Source: Planoprotostelium fungivorum (Eukaryota > Evosea > Variosea > Cavosteliida > Cavosteliaceae). From it: a DNA stretch of 64,000 bases. Below, in pieces: positions 51,216-63,874 of the stretch. Numbering within the stretch: the stretch's first letter is position 1; each line of letters begins with the position of its first letter. A program made the translations under genes and the position numbers. The stretch lies in contig MDYQ01000001.1 of assembly GCA_003024175.1 (NCBI GenBank), positions 310,001-374,000 of the forward strand, read 5' to 3'. Under the pieces are notes generated by a model. The model searched no databases, was not told where the DNA came from, and saw nothing but the letters and a program-made list of their open reading frames with translations.

Positions 51216-51506
51216 AATCAAATGTAATTTTGCAAGTTCAATGAAGGTTTCGATTCTTCTTTCGTATCTGTTATCTGCGGTACGAATCCAAATAGGCTGT
51301 GTTCCATATTTCTAACCCCACAGGTAGTTATTTTGTACAGGAATATTTAAGTCGCTCATACTGCAAGGCGAAAAGTGTGGCACATCCTTACGACTTGTCA
51401 CAGACCACGGAAGTGACAGGTGTGCGAAACGGCACACCCTTTTTACCGTTTTCAAACCGCAGTGTACTCTCAGCGGGACAGAATCCTCTCAAAAGCGCTC
51501 GAAGGG

Positions 51507-54500
51507 ATGGCCATGAACGTGCTGCTTCTGTGTCTCTTAAGTCTCTCTATTCATGGGGTCCATTCACAAACACAAGCACAACAGAAAGGAGACCTGATGG
51601 GGTTGTATAATATTGTTGGAGGTTCGTAACATCGACGGTCTCAGGTAATTGAACAATTTGGATAGGTTCTTCATGGACAACGAAGACGAACTGGGGAGGC
51701 AGTAATCCCTGCTCTCCCACTTACTCAGGAATCACTTGCGATACAGCGACAAACACCAACATCAAGCAGATCAACTTGGACAACAATAATCTGCAGGGTT
51801 CCGTCCCTGACTCGTTCGGCACAAACCTCGGATATGTGACCGTACTTCACCTCTCACAAAACTCAGGTGAGATCATGTTTGTTTCTCCTCCATCGAAACT
51901 GGAATGACGGTGGAAAAGGTCTGACTGGATCAATCCCTTCCGGCTTGAACAGCATGACTCAGCTGCAGTATCTATACATCAACAGTAATGGGCTCACTGG
52001 AACTATTCCAAACCTCTCAAATTTGGTCAACCTTGTCTTTGTGAGTTCGCATCTCGACACTGGTCCGTCTGATGTCGACTAGGCGGATTTCGAATACAAC
52101 CAGCTGACAGGTTTCGCTTCGCCCGTAGGCTTCGCACAGATGGCTTCCCTTACTCGTTTGTACTTGCACCAAAATCTATTCACTTCCCTACCAAACGAGA
52201 TCGTGAACGCACCCAAACTGAACAACTTGAGGGTGAGATGAGATGCGATGACGCTCGACGACGCCTCTGATCTCGACACAAGGCCGAATCCAACCACCTG
52301 ACTTCTGTGCCCTCAGCCATCTGGACTTCCAGCGTCCTCACGAACCTCAGCTTAGGTTTCCTTGATTTGGGCTACCCTGGAGGAGCTTATTCCGTGTCCA
52401 ATCGTATCACTGGCTTCATCCCGGCATCCATATCAGCCAAGTTGTTCTTAGACTTGAGCGGTAACGCCTTCGATGAGTTTGCTGATCCCAACATGGCCAG
52501 TCCCCTCATTTCAGGGGCTTACTGTAACATGGCTACGAAAGGGTGAGAAATCATTCCGAAAGACGAAGATTGACACATTGTAGATCGTCACAGCCGGGTC
52601 CCAATTTCGCCTGTCCCATCCCCAGTTGGGCCCAGGGTCAATGTCAAGCCACGTGCAGTTGCTTTACACCTACCATATCCTCTGTTACTGGAAACCCTCC
52701 ACCATCAGGAGGAGACATCGTCATCACTGGCAGATATTGGGGGTGAGTCATCACATCATCACATCATCACATCATCACATTACCACATCAGAAGAATGAC
52801 AGAGACACAGAGGAACGCCAAGTGTGACAGTGGATGGAAGGACATGCACATACAAGTCATCGACTCGCACGACCATCACGTGTACAGCCCCTGCATGTCA
52901 GAACACACAGAACACGGGAAGTGTGGTGGTGAAGTCAGGGTACTGCTACAACCCTTCCACGACCTTCACTATGAACTACCGTGAGTTAGCGGGAATTCGG
53001 TGAGAATTCACGCCTCGCAGAGCCCGCCACGACATCGTCCACAACTTCCTCTACATCCTCTACAACATCAAGGACATTATCAACCACCTCCAGTACATCA
53101 TCAGCATCATCCAGAACAACATCAACGACATCTTCCACATCATCAACGACATCATCAACTACGTCTTCCACGTCATCCACATCGACGATCGCTCGATCTA
53201 CAACGAGCACCTCTTGCTCTCAGATTCTCCTCAGCATCGACCACTCTCTGCCTCTCAGTGATCAGGTGACACGACTGCCTGTCGCTGTTCTCATCTTCTT
53301 GTCAGATCGATCTGCTGGGTAGTCAATGTCCGAGCGAGCTGAATCGACTGATCTTGCAAGCGTCTACTGCAAGTTTACAGAAGAACCAAACGTATGTCCT
53401 GGTGACCCAGAACGTTTCCGTCACAGCCAGCAAGGTGGGCCGTCTACAACTCTTCTCATCAGTGATGAATGTTGCAGGTCAAAAATGGAACGGAAGTGTA
53501 TCTCACATTCGAAGGCAGTGCAGCTACAGGTCTCGTTCCTTCTGACGTGACTGATCAACTTCCTGCCAACAGCTCTGTCATCTTGTCCTCTTACACTTTC
53601 AATCCCTACGATACATCATCTGATCCAAGCGTCAAGTGAGTTATCCGTGACATTTCTTCGTCTGACTGGGACAGATACANGGTGAAGTCGGGGTACTGCT
53701 ACAACCCTTCCACGGCCTTCACTATGAATTACCGTGAGTTAGCGGAAATTCGGTGAAAATTCATGATCCGCAGAATCAACCACGGTCACTTCCACCTCTA
53801 CTGCGACATTCAAGACATCATCAACGCCATCCAAGACATCATCAACGATATCCAAGACATCATCCGGAACAGCTTCTGCACCATCGACGATCGCTCCATC
53901 TACAACGAGCACCTCTTGCTCTCAGATTCTCCTCAGCATCAACCACTCTCTGCCTCTCAGTGATCAGGTGACACGAGTGCCTGTCGCTGTTCTCATCTCC
54001 TTGTCAGATCGATCTGCTGGGCAGTCAATGTCCGAGCGAGCTGAATCGACTGATCTTGCAAGCGTCTACGACAAGTTTACAGAAGAATCAAACGTATGTC
54101 CTGATGTCCCAGAATGTCTCCGTCACAGCCAGCAAGGTGGGCCGTCTACAACTCTTCTCATCATGACGAATGCCGCAGGTCAAGAATGGAACGGAAGTGT
54201 ACCTCACATTCGAAGGCAGTGCAGCTTCAGGTCTCGTTCCTTCTGACGTGACTGATCGACTTCCCGCCAACAGCTCTGTCATCTTGTCCTCTTATACTTT
54301 CAATCCCTACGATACATCATCTGATCCGAGCGTCAAGTGAGTTATCCGCGACATTTCTTCGTCTGACTGGGACAGATACACACATCTAGTATCGCTGTCC
54401 GTCGCTTCACTGAACGGCTCGGAGATCTCAGTGCAGGACACATCGTCACCCATCACAATCGGCATGAACTATGAGCCAAGAGAAGGACAAGACTATGTGT

Positions 54501-55911
54501 GCGTGTGGTGGAACGATGCACAGGAAGGATGGAGCAGGGAGGGATGTCAAGTGAACGTCGCCGGCAAGTCTATCACGTGTCTGTGCACACATCTGACGAG
54601 CTTCTCACTCCAAGTGTCACAGAAGCAGGCTGTTGATAACTCATCGTCCTCTGGTTACGGAAAATGTGAGTTACATGAATACGTACGGAGGTAACAGAAC
54701 ATCAGGGATTGGCATCGGAGTGGGAGCGTTGGCCTTGCTCGTGATTGTGGTGGTGGTGGTTGTCATCGTCGTGGCCAGAAGAAAGAGAGGAAATGCTCAG
54801 TGGAGTGGACTAGAAATGAAGGCGGAGGGACAAGCCGTGGCACAACATGCCATCCCTCAGGATCAGATCTCAGCACAAGGTGAGAGTCGAGAAAGGAGTT
54901 GGATCTGATCTGTGACAGAACACTTGTCGTCGAGAGTTAGGAAGGGAAGATATCAGGTGAGAAGGAAACGCAGAAAATATGTGAGCTGATGAATGTCGAC
55001 AGCTGGCTAACGTTGTAATCGTACGATGTGATGAAAGAGACGGACAGAGTGATCAGCTGATGCAGGTGAGAAGCTTATACTGTACATCACCTCACACTTG
55101 ACAGAGATTGAAGCACGTCAATATCGCCCAGTACCTGGGGTGCTATATCGATGCAGGTAACACGCACCTGGTCAGCAGCTATGTACAAGGTACCAAGCTC
55201 TCCCAATGGATCGATTTGGGAAATTATACCGAGGAGACCGCAGATCTAGTGTGAGTTTCTTCTGAGGGCCGTGACGTCATCTGACGTCATCACAGTATCA
55301 TGCAGTTGGCTAACGTCATGCTGTTTTTGGTCAGTCAAGGCATATTGGACAACATTCTCACGGCTCAGAAAGTGCTGATCCAGCCTGACAGTCGCGGCTC
55401 TCCTGTGGTGAAACTGTGGGACTTTCGAATAGGCAAGAAGCCGTCTAAGCTGTACACGGTAAGGTCTCAAGGTACAGCGACATCAGATTGACTGTTGAGC
55501 AGGCACCAGAGAAGAAGACAAAGACAGAGGCAGCGCAAGTGTGGGCGTTTGGCGTGTTGTCACTGCAGATTATAGAGAAGAGACTTCTTCCAGCAGGTGC
55601 ACACCTCTCTTCACATCTCATTCTCACCATTGTCTCAGATGCAGCCTTTACCGAATACTATGACGATCAAGTGATACCTCTCTCCCTGACCGAGTACTCT
55701 GTCAGACAGAGGTGTGTAGAACGAACGTAACACAAAATGACAACGACACAGTTTGAGAAAGAGTGCAGAGAAGAGACCCAAGTTTGCTGACATCTGCAAC
55801 CGAGGAAAGAAGGCACCAACGGATGCCACACACTCTCTCTTTCCTCAGCCCAGACGTTCCACCGTCAGGGGAGGCGACAACTTCGACCCTTACTCCCAAA
55901 TGGACATGTAA
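51507..55911 (+). CDS. LRR-IPT/TIG-GPS-TM-pseudokinase receptor (copy D), with assembly gap
   Basis: Fourth member of the family at the left end. Signal peptide MAMNVLLLCLLSLSIHGVHS then QTQAQQ (start 51507; ATG 51513 also possible). Cys-bearing cap (WGGSNPCSPTYSGITCD), LRRs (NGLTGTIPNLS, NRITGFIPASI), IPT/TIG region (about 52660-52980, GDIVITGRYWG), Thr/Ser stalk, GAIN-like part, GPS motif (CVWWNDAQEGWSREGC, CTHLTSFSLQ; about 54490-54620), membrane helix (GVGALALLVIVVVVVVIVV, about 54715-54780) and pseudokinase (LKHVNIAQYLGC, LTAQKVLIQP, KLWDFRIGKK, VWAFGVLSLQI) ending SQMDM with TAA 55909-55911. DFR again replaces DFG. An N at 53680 separates two near-copies of the stalk/GAIN region, so the model between 52928 and 54380 is unreliable. 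Confidence 0.78.
52928..54380 (+). repeat. Near-duplicate segments around an N (possible assembly artefact)
   Basis: Segment 52928-53679 recurs as 53681-54380, split by a single N at 53680. Copy 1 breaks off at GACAGATACA, exactly where copy 2 continues into the rest of the gene, and copy 2 begins mid-exon with GGTGAAGTC. Exons outside the Thr/Ser stalk are almost identical; the stalks differ in length and sequence. Confidence 0.85.
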
Positions 55912-55995
55912 ACGTCCAACTTTTGTACGACTAAAAACCATCTCACATCACGAACCATGAGCCTTCTCTTTCGGTTGTTTTTATTCGTCACGAGC

Positions 55996-57706
55996 TTACA
56001 GAGGCAGCTGGAAGGATACATCGAGTCTGGCGTCCTCTGCAATCTTCAATATCTGCACGGCGTTCACTGCCTTCTGTGCGGCCTCGTCTAAATCGTCGGC
56101 CGACAGGATTCTCAGGCCGGAGTCGACCATGATTCTCTTTGCCTCGGCCACGTTCGTGCCCTGCAGTCTGACGATGAGAGGGATCTTCAGGGAGAGCTCC
56201 TGGACGGCGGCGATGAGACCCAATGCGATGATGTCGCATCGCATGATGCCTCCAAAGATGTTGATGAGGATGACCTTGACCTTGGGGTCGTGGGAGAGGA
56301 TGCGAACGGCGTCTGTCACCTGCGTCTATATCAGTCCCCTCGCCCGAAAATGGGTCTCACCTGCTGCTTCGTGGCGCCACCTCCGACGTCCAAAAAGTTG
56401 GCGGGGGTTCCACCGTGCAGCTTGATGATGTCCATGGTCGACATAGCGAGACCGGCACCGTTGACGAGGCAACCAATGTTACCGTCTAAACCGATGTAGT
56501 TGAGATCTGACTTGGCAGCCTCCACTTCTCTCTGATCCTTCTGTGTCAAGTCCTCCATACCAGCGATATCCTTCTGTCTAAACAGGGCGTTCTCGTCGAA
56601 AGAGATCTTGGCATCCATGCACATGACTTTAGAGTCAGATGATGATGATGATGATGGGACACCTTCTCCGTTGGAGGTCTCGGCCATGGGGTTGACTTCG
56701 ATGAGAGTGACGTCCTTCTCTACGTACAATCGGAACAAGTTTTGGATCTGATGGATGTGAGGAGATCGACATCGGCATGATCCACGATGGTCACCTGTTG
56801 CTGTACCTGAGAAATTCTCTCTTCGGGGAATCCCATAGCTCTGGCGACTTTTTCCGTCTGCTCGTTCGTGGGGCCCTTCTCTAAGTCGAATCCCTCCTTG
56901 TGAATGGCGCTGGGGTTCTCGTGTGCGACCTTTCGTCGTGAATAAAATGGAATAAAAGGTATCTTCGGACACCTTTTCGATGTCCATGCCTCCCTGAGAT
57001 GAAGCGACCATGACAGCGCCACCGTATCCTCTGTCTAAGAGGATGGCGAAGTATGTCTCTCTTCTCAAAAAGTGTCGGTTGGCAACGAGGACCTGCACAT
57101 GTTCGAATGGACATCCATCGTATGTCATCTGCTCACCTTGTTTACGACTCTGCCGCTGGCGCCAGTCTGCTTGGTGACGAGTGTATGGCCCAACATCTTC
57201 TCTGCGTAGCTGCGGATCTGCTTGGGACTAGTGCACAGCTGGACTCCACCCTTCAATCCGTTCTCAAAGACACCGAGGCCACGACCACCGGCCAGAATCT
57301 GAGCCTTGATCACGAGATCTTGGGTGTCTGCAGATCGTTTCAGAATGATTCCATATCTGATTTTGGAAATCGCCATTGGGCGGAAAGAAGAGGGGAGAGA
57401 GGGAGGATGTCAGTGTGTTGGTCACACGGGACACAATGCGAGGATGAAAGGTCTCTCACGTAATGCCTCGGCGATCTTTTCTGCCTCGTCGGGGGTGGTA
57501 GCTGCAGAACCAGCAGGGACATTGATTCCATATTGCTTCATCAGGGCCTGTCCCTGATATTCGTGCACATTCAAGTATCTCTATTCATTTCGTCTCAGAG
57601 GCAATCCGCGATGTTCTTCATCTCTATTTACCTTTGACACGGGGGCTTTGTTGACCTTTAGAAGGTTTCTGCTGAGTGCATTTTGAGTGAGTAGTCCTCG
57701 ATGCAT
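55996..57706 (-). CDS. Succinyl-CoA synthetase beta subunit, mitochondrial
   Basis: TCA-cycle enzyme that couples succinyl-CoA cleavage to nucleoside triphosphate formation. The N-terminus [20 protein letters not shown] is a presequence, joined over a short intron to [18 protein letters not shown] and [20 protein letters not shown]. The ATP-grasp region follows: [49 protein letters not shown]. Then INPMAET and [52 protein letters not shown], and in the C-terminal part [15 protein letters not shown] and VRLQGTNV. The end VSFQLPL is close to animal SUCLA2 (FQLPI), so the ATP-specific form is likelier than the GTP form, but specificity cannot be fixed. Stop 55996-55998, convergent with the receptor, 84 bp apart. 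Confidence 0.95.
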
Positions 57707-57936
57707 GATCGTTTTTCAAGTGAAAAGAAGATAAAGAATAGGTTATAGGAGGTCAGAGAGCAAGATGCTGCCTGTCCCTACCCGCCTAAAGAAAACAAGG
57801 CGGAGAAGCGGACGGGAGCGTTGTAGACTCTCGGAACGAAATTCCGGATGATTCCAATTGTTCCTCTTTCTTCCTCCAGTGGTGTTCGAAATAAAATAGA
57901 ATAAAATCCATTTCACATCATCTATTCATCACCGTA
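57707..57936. other. Intergenic
   Basis: Short gap holding the promoter of the succinyl-CoA synthetase gene and the 3' flank of the beta-galactosidase gene. One CGTTGTAG word occurs at about 57820. Confidence 0.4.
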
Positions 57937-60712
57937 TCACCACCGAGTGTGGATGGTTCCGTTGAGAATGGGCTCATCGACCAATTGAACAACGGGCGCG
58001 GTGAATTGGTGCAGTTCTAACAGGATGATCTCGTTTTTACCCCTCTTCAATACGACATTGGGAACGTATAGAGTCTTCTGTGGGCCAACAGCCGGCCAAT
58101 AGCGACCTGATGTTCCATCAGATGACGTTGCATTAGACGACGTTGCATCAGATGAAAGAGACAAGGGTGTAGGTAAAGATGGAGAGTATGCACACCCAGA
58201 TTGAAACCGTTGATCCAGGCTTGTCCTTTCGTCCAACCATCGAGCAGGAGGTACGTGTTCTGGGGCTGTCCTTGCACGTTGAATTCCGCACGATAGAAGG
58301 TGGGATGATCGTGAGGTGATGACACCTGCATCATCGTCCATCAGACGATCGATGGATGATGACATGATGAAGACTCACATCTTGAGACGTAAAATTGAGA
58401 GAAATTACGTCCTCATCTCTTAATGGTAGAGACCAAGATGTCCAGTTGAAGACGTAATTACCGTCTGCGGTCACACCTCTGATGATGCCCTTCTGGTCGT
58501 ACTACAGAAAGTCAGTGAGATTTCTCGTGTCTCTCCTCTTCACTTGTGATCCCAGCCAGAAACCAATTCTGCCCATGTTTTCCACGAGAATGTCCACGAT
58601 GGGTCCTTCCAATGTGGCATTGATCTATCATGATTGAGTTCTACTTCGACCCGTTACATCATGATGACGTCATGTCTAATGATGCGGATGACATGCTGAT
58701 GTGTGATGGATGAGATGAGCTTCATCATCACCTGAACTCGGTTGTTTCCATCGTTTCTAGAGATATTCCCGATGTACTCACCATCCGACCATATCAAAGC
58801 CCTACGTCACGTCACGTCACGCCACGTCATCCTCCACCTCACCTGTCCCTGAGTGCGATGGTCTGTATGTCGATGAGTCCATCATCGATGTGTGGGAGGA
58901 TTCTCGTTCGGTACAGCATGAAACCGTAGTCCTGCCCGTTCTTCTCGAAGGTGGGCGGCCAGTTGGTCTGATTTGGCTGGTTGTAGAGGGACAGGTGGGA
59001 GAGGGTATCGGGGTCTAAAAGTCTGACTGATGACGTCATCTGTATGCTTCCGTAGTTCTGTAGAACGATCAATGGATAGGAGATGATTGTAGACTCACCC
59101 TACTGGTCCGTTCGGGGTAGATTTTCGTCGAAATTTCCTCACCGACGTTATTAACGTATTTTCGGATGATTTCTCTGTACGCGTAATATTTGGGAGTGGG
59201 GTCACCTGCTTCAGACAGTGGTGCTGGACAAGTGTCAGAGATGCATGAGATAGAGATTTCGAATGAAGGAGATGAGACGTCATTCACCGTCATAGTCGTA
59301 TGATGTAGTGATGGGCTGGTAATTCAGATTGAAATAATTGTTGTCGCTGGTGGAATCTCCGTTCGCCCCGTTGTAGAAGCCGAAATTGGTACCACCGTGG
59401 TACATGTAAAAGTTGACGGAGATTCCGTTCTGGAGGAGTTCGGCAAACTTTGCGGCAGTGTCCTTGAGTGATCTCGTCTGATGAGGTTGACTCTGATTCA
59501 TGTTAGATGATGATCATGATCGCGATGATGCGTGGTGACCGCGATCGCGATGATGATGACGATGATTGCGATCGCAACGATGTGTCACCCAGTGGTCGAG
59601 CCAACCCGGGTAATATTCTGTGACCAACGCAGGCCCTTCCTTCTGATACGACCTTTTCTCAATTCAGTCGTCCGATCGAAATGTCCACGAAATTCACCTC
59701 CAATCGCTCAGCAGTTGAGTGACGTTCGTGTCTGATCCGGCGTTGATAGTTCTGAGAGTATCTGAGAGAGAAGTCGCCGCCATCTTTGGTGAAGGTGCAC
59801 CACACATGATGGAGATGACCTGTCATCGGTTCACATCGTCATGGACGTCACACGGACAGCACGTCCCCTCACCTTGTTCATGCCCCTCGACTCGAATGCA
59901 TCTTTGAGATATCGAATGTAACCCAGATCTGTTCCGTAATAGACGTACTCGTTCTCGATCTGAAGAGGTCGAGTCGGCATGGAGATGGAATGTGATGTCA
60001 TTTCGCACCTGATTGATGATGATTGGACCTCCATTGAGATTGTATTGGAATCTAGATACTCGGGGGATGAATTCGTCCAAGAAACGATCGTGAGTGGAGA
60101 GGAAAACGGGATCACTGCTTCTCTGTGCGACGTCGCTGTGATGTGTGAACATGTGAAATGAGATGGGAGAGCTCACGGTTTGGCCAGTAGCCAATATGGA
60201 ATGCCTCCACCTTCCCATTCTGCGTGGTGTTCATGATGGGATTGGGTGATTGAATGGATGACACACCTGCACAAATGTATGGAGTGGGCCTAAAGATGAC
60301 CAACAGTCCGATCTTTTGACAGAGAGTGAGGAACTTCTCGATGTCTCCTAATCCCTCCCAATTGTATTGTCCCTCCTCAGGTTCATGGACATTCCAAGCT
60401 ACGTACGTCTCGATCTGTAAAAATGAGATGGATGATGTGGTTAGTTCTGTGATCGTGCATACCGTGTTGAGACCTCCATCCTTTGCCTTCTGTAATCGAT
60501 CGGCCCAAAGAGAAGGATGGATGCGAAAATAGTGGAAGGACCCTGATGGAGGTGAACCATTGCAACATGTCTGACGACTTCTCACCTGAAACGATGGTGT
60601 ATGGGTTTCCATCTTTGACAAATTGGTCACCTACGACAACAAAAGACTTCTGTTGACAAGAGACCAGGAGACATAGACTGAGGAATAAGACGCATGCGAG
60701 TTGCATCCTCAT
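57937..60712 (-). CDS. Beta-galactosidase, glycoside hydrolase family 35
   Basis: Secreted or lysosomal exo-beta-galactosidase. Signal peptide [19 protein letters not shown]. Family landmarks in order: [83 protein letters not shown] (acid/base Glu), [14 protein letters not shown] (nucleophile Glu region, about 59590), [36 protein letters not shown], then the C-terminal beta domains with [31 protein letters not shown] and [15 protein letters not shown]. These are typical of animal GLB1 and of plant and amoebal GH35. Multiple introns of about 40-60 nt. Stop TGA 57937-57939. The glutamates and substrate-pocket motifs are intact. Confidence 0.92.
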
Positions 60713-60968
60713 GGTTGTTCTGTTGGTTTGTATCTGAACACCACAGAGAAATTGCCTCCGACGTCATAATATTATCCCAATTACCTGAGGGCAAACACAT
60801 GCGGATGGTGTGCAGCCTGTTTATCGCCCACGATATCACGTATGTTCTTGTAATATAGACACTGGCTAGGCACTCGCGCTGTTGATCATCACCATCTCGG
60901 CCATTTTTACTAGACAACTACTTGTGAAAGAACTAGATTCAGTGTCATAGACGCAGGGAATATCGCGT

Positions 60969-63759
60969 CTATTGTTTTCGAACGGCTGCACCGTGTATAC
61001 TCTGCAGGTTCTTCACTTCCAGTCTTCGTGGATACTTCTCATGGTGATGGACGTCCATCATCATGCGATAGGACTCCTCCAAGTGTTTGACAAAGAGGAA
61101 CGTGTCGAAGAGAGGGTTGGTCATGCGATTCGTGGTCAAGTGTTGTCTCATGCGTTCGATGTCGGCCCTGCCTGCGGGTGTGCTGTAATAGATGGCCTTC
61201 TCTCTGTATTCTGTCCACGAATGGGTTACCCTGGGTGAATCTTTAGAATAATATTTTATCTGATGTGGATGATGTGGATGATGTGGATGCATTGATGATG
61301 AGCGTGAGGGTGGTGATGAATGGCAGTGATGACGTTGAGATCGTACATTTCGGGTAGACCAGAAGCCGATACAAACGAGGCTGCTGCTCTAGCTGCCATC
61401 GATTCGAGAGGGTAAGTCAGAACGGGCACCCCACCCCACAGCAGATCCCCCGTGGTAGAGTGTCCGTTATACTTGGGTATCTACAACGATCAATCTCCCT
61501 CCCCTCTATCTCTCTCACGTCCAAGTGTAGATCGCAGACGCTCTTGTGCTTCACGTGATCTAATCCCGCCCCTCGCATGTACATGATCCTGGGCCATCCC
61601 AGGGAATTCCTCGAATTCCTGGGAATGCCCAATTTCTCCGCTTCCCTCTTGAAGATTTCCGTGCTGTCTTCCGTGTGGTGCTTGAGTATGAGAGTGCTGT
61701 CGTCGGTCGATTTGATGATGGTGAGCCTGGTAGGGTGAATTTTGATGACGTCATCACACGTCACCATTCATAGAAGATGATGGGATCGAATCGGTAGTTG
61801 TTCTGGAAGTTGCAGTAGAAGAACGGGAGTTTTCCGTCGAAATTCTGTGGAATTTCACCCTGAAAGAAGTCGTGTCTAGGTCTCATTCTGTCTCCAGGGT
61901 TACCATAGTATTGTTTGTGGTCGAAAATGTGATAGCTGTGAGGCATCCACACCGCCTTCTCTGTGGTATGTCACGTGATGCTGGAACGTAACGTACGTAC
62001 CGGAATAATACTCCTCCATTTCTTCCGGCAGAGAGATCTTATCTGCGATGATGTAATCGTAGTGATACGCTCCAGTCGTGACAGCCAAACCTGATCCAAT
62101 CAGTTCATACATCTCACCATCCGTCGTCCACTAACAAACGATCACTCACCCAACCAGCAGGCCTGTATGGGTGCCGGCTTCGCAGCGAAAATATCCATTC
62201 TAGAATAAGCCGTGAAGAGTCCCATGTCAATCAGAATGTCGACTTGAGCGTCGTTGATCATCTGCCCGGCGGACTCCCACGTTTGAGTCGATGGCAGGTC
62301 GATCATGTGCTCCACGTGGGGTTCGATCGTCTTGTAGATGAAATCGTGGTTCTTTGGATCTGTCGTGGCGCTGTACACGAAGATCTGACGTGAGAAGTGT
62401 GACGAGGCGGAAGACATTCACCTCGAACTGATCGCGATCGTGGTATTGGAACATACTGCGGATCTGAATGCCCACGGCGTGGTGACGAATGTCCGGGCTG
62501 GTGACGGTCAAGTGGGCTCGTTGTAGATGGACGCTCACGATAAGTAGCCCACACGGATCCTCCTCTTACCGTCGTAGGTGGGGTATTTGTAATTCATCAT
62601 GGCGGGGTAATACAACTGGGGGGTGTCACGGGATCAGTCGGTGCGTACGGTACGTACGATGGAGGAGGGGTCGTGGCTCATGGCTGAATCTCGACTGATC
62701 TGGAAGATCTCGTTCATGGAGAAGGGGAGATGGATGGCCAGATAGGGATTCATCGGTACCCTCTGTTTCTTCGACAGGTAGATCTTCGATTCTGAGAAAT
62801 TTCTTAGAAGGGGGGAATCCGATGAGATGTCACCGTCTACAACGGAGCCGGCGAGCCAGTAGTAATCCTCCCACAGGTTGTGTTTCCAGGAGACATCGAG
62901 AACAGCGACGAGGGCGTTCAACTTCTGTCCCACGTAATGCACCTTCTTATACATCTCTCTGACGATGCAACGTCATCACATGTAGATGATCACATCAGAC
63001 TCTCACTTGGACTTGACACCTTTTTCTAGATGTCGATAGACCCAAGCCAATTGGTTGGCGTAAGAGGGATGCATGGGATCGAGTTCCTCTGCCCTCTCAT
63101 ACAAGTGCATGGACTCCTCATACTTTCCAATATCTTTGCAGTAGGATGCTTTGTGTCCGATGATATCTGGATGGTCTGGGAAGCGAATCAAGGCGGTGTC
63201 CAGTACCTGATGATTTGTAAATCAGATGATGGATGAATGTGGATCACCAGCAAGGCCTCTGTGACATTGTTCTTCTTTTTTAACGTCTGATATTCTTTGA
63301 CAAGAGCATCGACTTCATTCTTATCATCGATGAATTTGGCTTTGTTACTTCTGGATATTTCTGTCCAAGTCTTCAACGTAGCACGCCGAATTTGGTCTTC
63401 TCTCAACAAATCCTCTTCGATGTTGATTCTACCTGATGTTAATGGAACGAATGTGATCAAGTCTTGACTTACGAGATGGGAAGGAGAGGTTCGGGAGTGT
63501 ATCTCATCCATAATTCTTCAGATACAGCTGAGTTCTCCCAGCTTCCGAAGATGAACAGAGCACAAGTGGATAACAGGCAATAGCAGAGAATGGCTGCGAT
63601 CATAGATCTCGTCTTTGACGATGTGACCCAGACGACTGATTCGAAGATGCATTCTCCAAGGGCCGCGAAACATGATAGGCAATTACAGCTGCACCTACAT
63701 CCTCGTTTGGATTTGTCTCTCGTCGTGTACGGTAATGATGGGTTATTCCATCGGTTCAT
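60969..63759 (-). CDS. GT41 glycosyltransferase (OGT/SPY-like) with N-terminal membrane anchor
   Basis: GT41 enzymes transfer GlcNAc or fucose to Ser/Thr of intracellular proteins. Here the N-terminus has a Cys-rich stretch (KRGCRCSCNCLSC) and then a hydrophobic segment (MIAAILCYCLLSTCALFIFG) that reads as a signal anchor; the start may be 63759 or 63603. One or two TPR-like units follow (KYEESMHLYERAEELDPMHP). The catalytic part matches OGT: RIRVGYLSPDIRHHAVG (assembled over an intron, with the equivalent of the catalytic His), FAAKPAPIQACWLG, YDYIIADKISLPEEM, VWMPHSYHIFDHKQYYG-type segment, FFYCNFQNNYRFDP, YNGHSTTGDLLWGG and AARAAASF. TAG stop at 60969-60971. Far fewer TPRs than animal OGT. 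The 41-nt intron at about 62505-62550 contains TCTACAACGAGCC. Confidence 0.82.
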
Positions 63760-63874
63760 TGCTGCTCGGATGATACCGCATGGGGTACGATCTGCGTGAA
63801 ATGATGAGATAAACTCGATTTCGTTGTAGTGGGAAACGACAATCTACATTTGCATTGCTTTATGAAAAATTGTC

